DNA of 64,000 nucleotides, from NCBI GenBank assembly GCA_054601695.1, contig BAAHQB010000091.1:620001-684000 (forward strand), in the 5' to 3' direction. Below, one piece after another: positions 61,503 to 64,000 of the stretch. Numbering within the stretch: position 1 is the stretch's first letter; the number at the start of each line of letters is the position of its first letter. Position numbers and translations under genes: made by a program. The notes below the pieces were generated by a model. The model was not told where the DNA came from. It saw nothing but the letters and a program-made list of their open reading frames with translations, and made no database searches. This DNA comes from Amorphochlora amoebiformis (taxonomy: Eukaryota > Cercozoa > Chlorarachniophyceae).

Positions 61503-61693
61503 CGTATATGTAGATATACGCATTATATATGATAGTACTAATATATATATCTATACAGTTGTAATACTGTATATATATATGTATGTTATATATATATATA
61601 TATATATACATTCATACATATTTACAGGGCAAAGAGATCGGAAATCTGGACGATGGGCGCCCTAACATTGCATCTAAACTCAAATCGAAATAA
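43644..61693 (+). CDS. Membrane fatty-acid desaturase/hydroxylase-superfamily protein, 18 exons
   Basis: Exons: 43644-43819, 43969-44161, 45556-45637, 46661-46724, 47973-48039, 48861-48904, 50413-50457, 52054-52126, 53453-53560, 54202-54302, 55354-55407, 55976-56017, 57511-57562, 58000-58055, 58830-58872, 59669-59794, 61318-61386, 61628-61693. Every junction is GT/AG, all phases join, and the sum is 1461 nt (486 aa plus stop). An in-frame TGA lies 42 nt before the ATG. Histidine boxes: HKEGH (about residues 193-197, split by an intron), HSINHH (234-239), HVVHH (370-374). This is the three-box pattern of di-iron membrane desaturases and hydroxylases. Hydrophobic segments lie at about 35-53, 141-172, 300-315 and 325-340. 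The C-terminus KLKSK fits the K-x-K-x-x ER-retrieval signal. Likely an ER lipid-modifying oxidoreductase; substrate and bond position are unknown. Confidence 0.9.
43831..43992 (+). promoter_or_regulatory. Three TTTCGCGCC(A/G)AA motifs
   Basis: TTCGCGCCAAAA at 43831, TTTCGCGCCAAAAA at 43860 and TTTCGCGCCGAAA at 43981 match the E2F/DP-type consensus TTTSGCGC on either strand. Two lie in the 149-bp first intron and one in exon 2 of the desaturase-like gene. Regulatory use is inferred from motif and position only. Confidence 0.4.
44177..44322 (+). repeat. Tandem duplication of a 73-bp unit
   Basis: CTAATTTCAATTTCTAATGT through CTCTTTTGT(G/A)CTAATTA is present twice, nearly identical, just after the donor of exon 2. 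A third copy starts but diverges. Confidence 0.9.
44632..45402 (+). repeat. Five 5'-edge copies of desaturase exon 3
   Basis: Copies begin at 44632, 44760, 44964, 45141 and 45344. Each has atattctcag|GATTTCAACAAACAGTT(T/C)GT and continues to AATGCTGTC, then (TA)n. The sixth and complete copy (45556) continues into GTGCTCCTCGCAATATTT and a gtaagt donor. The copies are almost identical, which implies recent or homogenised duplication. Confidence 0.95.
45645..46255 (+). repeat. TTAGGG array (G-rich strand in the transcript)
   Basis: Perfect TTAGGG runs alternate with GGGCTA variants, and a TTAGTAAGATTAGGG / TTAGCAAGA(T/C) spacer recurs about eight times. It starts eight bases after the donor of exon 3. 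It is the only telomere-type array in the window with this orientation. Confidence 0.92.
46352..46648 (+). repeat. CCCTAA array in the same intron
   Basis: After about 100 bp of ordinary sequence the orientation flips to CCCTAACCC, which runs to within about 15 bp of the acceptor of exon 4 (tttgtacag|GTTTGTGG). A short AAACATTTAGTAAG / AAACATTTATTAAA segment occurs on both sides. Confidence 0.92.
46888..47118 (+). repeat. Two 3'-edge copies of desaturase exon 4
   Basis: Segments at about 46896-46945 and 47068-47116 repeat TTCTACAATTGGTCACGGAT / TTTCGACTTTTTGTGCTGTG and TTCTACATTGCTCATGGGTT / TTTGGCTAATTGTGCTATATGTAGG. They are diverged copies of TTCTACGATTACTTATGGAT and the following GTGCTACGTgtaagt. 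Confidence 0.7.
47397..47740 (+). repeat. Edge copies of desaturase exon 5
   Basis: Two segments (47397-47450, 47622-47675) contain ATGAACTTTGAATGTATTAC, like TTTCATGAATTTTGCATATG in the full exon. A third (about 47716-47740) keeps CATGTTATCCGAATCGAGCT, like CCATGTTATCCGAATCGGAC. All lie upstream of the exon at 47973. Confidence 0.65.
48668..48708 (+). repeat. 5'-edge copy of desaturase exon 6
   Basis: Acceptor tgtag followed by GATCACTCCGGTATAGGCCT CTTTACACAC, a diverged copy of GAGGGTCATTCCCGTATAGG CCTCTTCAAGC at 48861. Confidence 0.8.
48960..50385 (+). repeat. Polypyrimidine tract filling desaturase intron 6
   Basis: About 1.4 kb of CTCTCTTACTCTTTCGCTCT-type repeats with CTTTCGCTCTC monomers. 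Purine patches lie at about 49634-49652 and 50140-50215, complementary to the rest and able to fold back. The long Ser/Leu-rich frames across it are composition artefacts. Confidence 0.92.
51146..51990 (+). repeat. Nine 5'-edge copies of desaturase exon 8
   Basis: Copies near 51146, 51241, 51333, 51438, 51535, 51639, 51720, 51824 and 51924 carry GGTTCTTCCTGCTTC or GGTGCTTCC, then TTTGCATACGGTCACTCAAT CAATCA, then (TA)n. All stop inside the HSINHH box codons. The full exon begins at 52054. Confidence 0.95.
52226..52712 (+). repeat. Four 3'-edge copies of desaturase exon 8
   Basis: Copies near 52226, 52385, 52539 and 52661 carry (A)CTCAATCAATCACCATCG, then ATATAATAATGGACCATCTG ATGTG|gtaa. They start inside the histidine box, near where the upstream copies stop, so the two sets overlap by about 14 bases. 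Confidence 0.95.
53177..53420 (+). repeat. Three 5'-edge copies of desaturase exon 9
   Basis: Copies near 53179, 53280 and 53375 carry (atag or atgg)|GTGAGTACTTCGGATAAGCC, then AGACTCATTTTATAAC and (TA)n. The full exon begins at 53453. Confidence 0.92.
53692..54092 (+). repeat. Three 3'-edge copies of desaturase exon 9
   Basis: Copies near 53692, 53873 and 54040 carry ACGGGATATGCGATCAACTT, then CTACTCTGCAATTCTTTCGA|gta. The third has a shorter donor flank (gtaatctaat). They follow the full exon. Confidence 0.92.
54312..54640 (+). repeat. GA-rich 20-bp minisatellite
   Basis: GAGAGCGATTAGAGATTC is repeated about nine times (54420-54600), preceded by GAGAGAATGAGTGAAAAAG units. It lies in the intron after exon 10. 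Confidence 0.9.
54685..54955 (+). repeat. Two 3'-edge copies of desaturase exon 10
   Basis: About 54690-54746 (TTGCGTATGGCGTCAATCTC ATGAAAGTTACCTTTGGTTT CTGGcaagttg) and 54893-54948 (a weaker copy ending TTTTCTGGttggttg). Both match GCATATGCCGTCTATCTAAT ... TTTGCTTTCTG|gtaaca. Each is followed by its own GAGAGA tract, as the full exon is. Confidence 0.75.
55072..55290 (+). repeat. Purine tract before desaturase exon 11
   Basis: GAGAGAAAAAGAGAGAAAGAG repeats with an internal AGAGAAACAAAAGAGAGGAA duplication. A partial acceptor-side copy of exon 11 (taggtatttatg, about 55330) follows. Confidence 0.8.
56535..57085 (+). repeat. Tandem repeat, about 45-bp unit, around 12 copies
   Basis: TTCAATATGTATATATGTAT CTTTAAGATATCTATGTGTT CTTAG repeats with small insertions and deletions in the intron between desaturase exons 12 and 13. 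Non-coding. Confidence 0.85.
57640..57830 (+). repeat. Two-copy repeat in desaturase intron 13
   Basis: AAGTATACACAAATGCATGA ATATGTTATATCACTTAA(A/G)GTATAAACGTATGTAT occurs at about 57649 and 57761. Confidence 0.8.
58180..58545 (+). repeat. Diverged repeats in desaturase intron 14
   Basis: Several copies of an ATATATTATATTCATACATT / TGTTTATACCTATAGAAAT motif. No splice site or open frame of interest. Confidence 0.6.
59507..59576 (+). repeat. 5'-edge copy of desaturase exon 16
   Basis: Acceptor tatcag followed by GTAGCTACCGTATTTAAGGG and on to GCGCAAATAC. It is near-identical to the first 66 bases of the exon at 59669 (changes include GTA/GTG, AAGGGA/AAGGAA and GCGC/GCGT), then enters (TA)n. 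Confidence 0.93.
59831..60120 (+). mobile_element. tRNA-derived SINE-like element, longest copy
   Basis: It starts TGCTAGCGCAGTGGCATAGT, with a good pol III A box (TAGCGCAGTGG, 59834-59844) and a B-box-like GAGTTCGATTC (59864-59874) at tRNA-like spacing. The tRNA-unrelated body contains GGTAGTCGGATACTTCC, CCGGAACCTATGGGTTCCGA and repeats of GGGTTCCGA. It ends GCTAGCTCTACATGCTGTAA CAAT. It lies in the intron after exon 16, between TA tracts. There is no poly-A tail; the 3' end adjoins (TA)n. Confidence 0.75.
60340..60650 (+). repeat. Two 3'-edge copies of desaturase exon 16
   Basis: About 60348-60388 (TTGATACTTGAGGGTAGTCT TACAGTCACAAGAAGg) and 60610-60645 (TAGTTGTTGTTACTGTCGAG GAGAAGg). They are diverged copies of CTGCTCGAAGGCACCCTTAC TATTGATGAGAAGAAG|gtat. 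The first would still code [10 protein letters not shown], against [11 protein letters not shown]. Confidence 0.7.
60980..61268 (+). repeat. Three 5'-edge copies of desaturase exon 17
   Basis: Copies near 60987, 61095 and 61218 carry (acatag)|GCTTTAATTAAGGAAAGACT, then CGTATC and TATTACTG. They become closer to the true exon (61318) as they approach it. Confidence 0.8.
61427..61475 (+). repeat. 3'-edge copy of desaturase exon 17
   Basis: CTTGCTGGTGGGGCCAAGAG CTAACCTCGCTATTAAACTA CAG|gtata. It is nearly identical to the end of the full exon, with one base deleted and one changed, and the donor kept. Confidence 0.93.
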
Positions 61694-62561
61694 CTCATTC
61701 AAAACCGCGACCTCCTCGCCAGCACTAAAGCAGTCAAAATTCTAAAAAGTGCCTTTGGCTCTAGTGGCTAGCTTGAAACGGAACATTCATAGGCGTAGGT
61801 TTTGTTCTTTCTTGTCTTTCCCAGTGGTCTAGAATCTGGAGAATGCATGGACATATACTAGAGATATAAGCGCTCAAGTTATTATACATGTAGTTATTCT
61901 CCAGATTCTAGCACAAGTGTTGGAATACCTGTATGTATAAACGATAATTATAAAAGCTCGAAGTTCTAGAAGTTACTAGAATCCACATAGGCCCGTGCAA
62001 GTTCGCTAGTAACCTAGGTAACTAGAGTAATCGTAAACTAGGTAAATCGTAGAAATCATAGTACTGGTAGTACTAGAGTATCTAGAGTCTAGAGAGTATC
62101 TAGAGTATGTATATTACCTAGATTACGGTACTAGAGAATTATCGAGATTGTACTATGAACACCTTGGCATAATCTACATACTCGAGATAACTAGATCTAG
62201 AGATCGAGATACTTAAACTTGCAATTATCTAGATTATGTTCGAGTCTATTATTCATTGCATGAAAGTTCAAATTCCAGAGATTTCCTAGATTTCCTAGAT
62301 TTCTTCCGTCACTTGTTGGATCAATTAATAACTTATTGAAAAGTTCAGATTCCAGAGATTCTTCCGTCACTAGCATCTAGAGCTAGTAGAGCGTCAAAGC
62401 CATGGATTGTCCGAGGGCCGCGTTTATCTCGTTTAGTACTAGAGTTAATAGACACGTGCTAGACCTACTTATTAGTCACGTCGCAGTAGACATGTGGACT
62501 ATATTGCAGTATAGTATAGTCTAGATGGTGTATAATATCTGAATATGGCACTGTGTATCTA

Positions 62562-62596
<35 letters not shown>

Positions 62597-62687
62597 GTAT
62601 AAATATTTATGAGAATTCATATTTGTGATTATATATACATATATATATATATATGTATATATATGTATATATATATTTACATACATA

Positions 62688-62732
<45 letters not shown>

Positions 62733-62780
62733 GTATATGTCTAGTATATGTGGTATACCACTACTGGAGTATCGATGTGG
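61694..62780. other. Convergent intergenic region
   Basis: 61694-62540 is unique DNA rich in CTAGAG, CTAGAT and TACTAGAG motifs, with a repeated TTCCAGAGATT(TC)TTCC segment (about 62271 and 62351). 62560-62740 is (TA)n. A palindromic pair CCAGATTCTAG / CTAGAATCTGGAGAA (about 61826-61912) could act in 3'-end formation. No gene seen. Confidence 0.5.
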
Positions 62781-63848
62781 TTAGAATGAGTGAAAAATGA
62801 GGCTGATAGGCCGTATGTCGACCTTAATGAAAAGCAGTTTTCGCCCTGATATGTGCCAAATATCAAAGATATGGAAATGGTCATATATCATATATATATA
62901 TGTATACATATATATTGTGTATGTATGTATATGAACATTAAATGCTAATAAATAAATAAATATATATATATATATATATATACATACATACATATACATA
63001 TATATATATATATATTACATATTTCTATATGTATTTATATATGCATGTTTTATTTTTGGTTTGCCTAAACGCTCTCACCAATATCTTCGAATAAGGTTAC
63101 CAGGGCGAGAGAGGAAAAGAGAGCGCTTAGAGATAGAGCGCGAGAGGAAAAGAGAGCGCGAGAGATAAAGCGCGAGAGGAAAAGAGAGCGAGAGAAAGAG
63201 AGCAGAGAGTGAGGGAAAAAGAGCGAGAGAGAGAGAGAGAGCGAGAGGAAAAGAGAGGAAAAGAGAGCGAGAGAAAGAGAGCAGAGAGTGAGGGAAAGAG
63301 AGCGAAAGAAAGAGCGAGGGGAAAGAGAGCGAGAGAAAGAGAAGTATACCCAAAATAAAATCTGTTTCTGTCTTTCCCTACTCTCGATGAGAGAGCGTGA
63401 GAAAGAGCGAGCACTCAGTAGAGAGCGAGAGAAAGAGAGAAAGAGAGCGAGAGACAGAGAGAGCGAGAGACAGAGAGAGCGAGAGAAAAAGAGAGCGAGC
63501 CTTATAGAGAGAGAGAGCGGCCCAAGATCTAGGAATTCTTACCTACATCAGAGGCCTCGTATTTTCTTGCGCGCGTTCTCTTTTCCCCTCGCGCTCTCTT
63601 TTCCCTCGCGCTCTCTTTTCCTCTCGCGCTCTATTTTCCTCTCGCGCTCTTTTCCTCTCGCGCTCTTTTTCCTCTAACGCTCTCTTTTCCTCTCGCGCTC
63701 TCTTTTCCGCTTGCGCTCTCTTTCCGCTCGCGCTCTATCTCTCGCGCTCTCTTTTCCGGTCGCTCTCTAAACCTTATTCGAGGACGCTGGGGAGAGTGTC
63801 CAGACTTGGCATCCTTACCAATAGGCACACGACTATGAAAGAACATAC
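62781..63848 (-). CDS. 3' end of a minus-strand gene, function unknown
   Basis: On the minus strand, exon 63848-63773 (acceptor ttattag; contains FFHSRVPIGKDAKSGHSPQR; donor gtttag), exon 63565-63543 (acceptor gcaag; KYEASDV; donor gtaaga) and exon 62845-62781 (acceptor atcag; RKLLFIKVDIRPISLIFHSF, then TAA). The phases agree (2-1-stop). The 5' part lies beyond the window. A donor-like AAG|gtcgac inside the last exon leaves a different ending possible. I do not recognise the family. Confidence 0.5.
63085..63785. repeat. 700-bp imperfect inverted repeat of GA/CT sequence with exon-edge ends
   Basis: The left arm (63089-63530) is GAGAGGAAAAGAGAGCGCGAG-type. The right arm (63566-63785) is its complement, CGCGCTCTCTTTTCCTCTCG. 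The outer ends are also inverted copies of one another: TCGAATAAGGTT at 63090 and AACCTTATTCGA at 63770. The right end is the exon-donor junction of the minus-strand exon at 63773. Confidence 0.85.
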
Positions 63849-63861
63849 CTAATAAAGTAAT

Positions 63862-63904
<43 letters not shown>

Positions 63905-64000
63905 AATGTATGTATGTAGGATGTATATCTTAATACTGTACATATATATATATATATATATGTTGTTATGTGTATATTCTATGTATATTGTTTACGTAAT
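63849..64000. repeat. TA-rich end of window
   Basis: (TA)n tracts at 63864-63900 and 63940-63962, with AT-rich sequence between. Presumably intron of the minus-strand gene. Confidence 0.5.

Noticed and set aside
63075-63846. Arg/Glu/Ser-rich frames on both strands near the end
   Set aside because: They follow the GA/CT inverted repeat. Only the first 25 or so codons of the minus-strand frame at 63773-63848 are kept as an exon.

Overview
This is a window from an intron-dense nuclear genome of a eukaryote, probably a microbial one. The species cannot be fixed from the sequence. Evidence for a eukaryote: many short exons (12-193 nt) with GT...AG boundaries and consistent reading phase, introns of 0.1-4 kb made mostly of (TA)n microsatellite, internal TTAGGG/CCCTAA telomere-type arrays, a tRNA-derived SINE-like repeat, and eukaryotic-style membrane and ankyrin proteins. 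Only about 6% of the window is coding. The long Tyr-Ile, Ser-Leu, Leu-Thr and Arg-Glu reading frames are simple repeats, not genes.

Layout. (1) 1649-29594, plus strand: an ankyrin-repeat protein in 26 recognised exons, plus one short exon not found between 13948 and 18060. About 450 residues are spread over 28 kb. (2) About 29.6-35.3 kb: mostly non-coding, with two diverged copies of a dispersed element, one possible small plus-strand exon (33138) and loose minus-strand exon candidates. (3) 43172-35370, minus strand: a small basic protein of about 190 residues with a mitochondrial-type N-terminus, in about ten exons; function not recognised. (4) 43173-43643: a compact 471-bp divergent promoter region with no microsatellite. 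(5) 43644-61693, plus strand: a membrane fatty-acid desaturase/hydroxylase-superfamily protein in 18 exons. The exon lengths sum to 1461 nt (486 codons plus stop), and the three histidine boxes HKEGH, HSINHH and HVVHH are intact. (6) 63848-62781, minus strand: the 3' end of another gene, convergent with the desaturase gene.

The most unusual property is how the introns are built. Next to many exons there are partial copies of that same exon, separated by (TA)n. Copies upstream carry the splice acceptor and the first part of the exon. Copies downstream carry the last part of the exon and the splice donor. Only one copy in each cluster is complete. This occurs in all three well-resolved genes on both strands, with up to 10 upstream and 6 downstream copies per exon. 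I call it exon-edge duplication. Some edge copies are inverted and could form long hairpins.

A second unusual property is that telomere-type arrays sit inside introns and run up to the splice sites. Nearly all have the C-rich strand in the transcript, so the repeat itself supplies CTAAC, which resembles a branch point, just before the acceptor. One desaturase intron holds a TTAGGG array followed by a CCCTAA array, the order expected of a telomere-telomere fusion.
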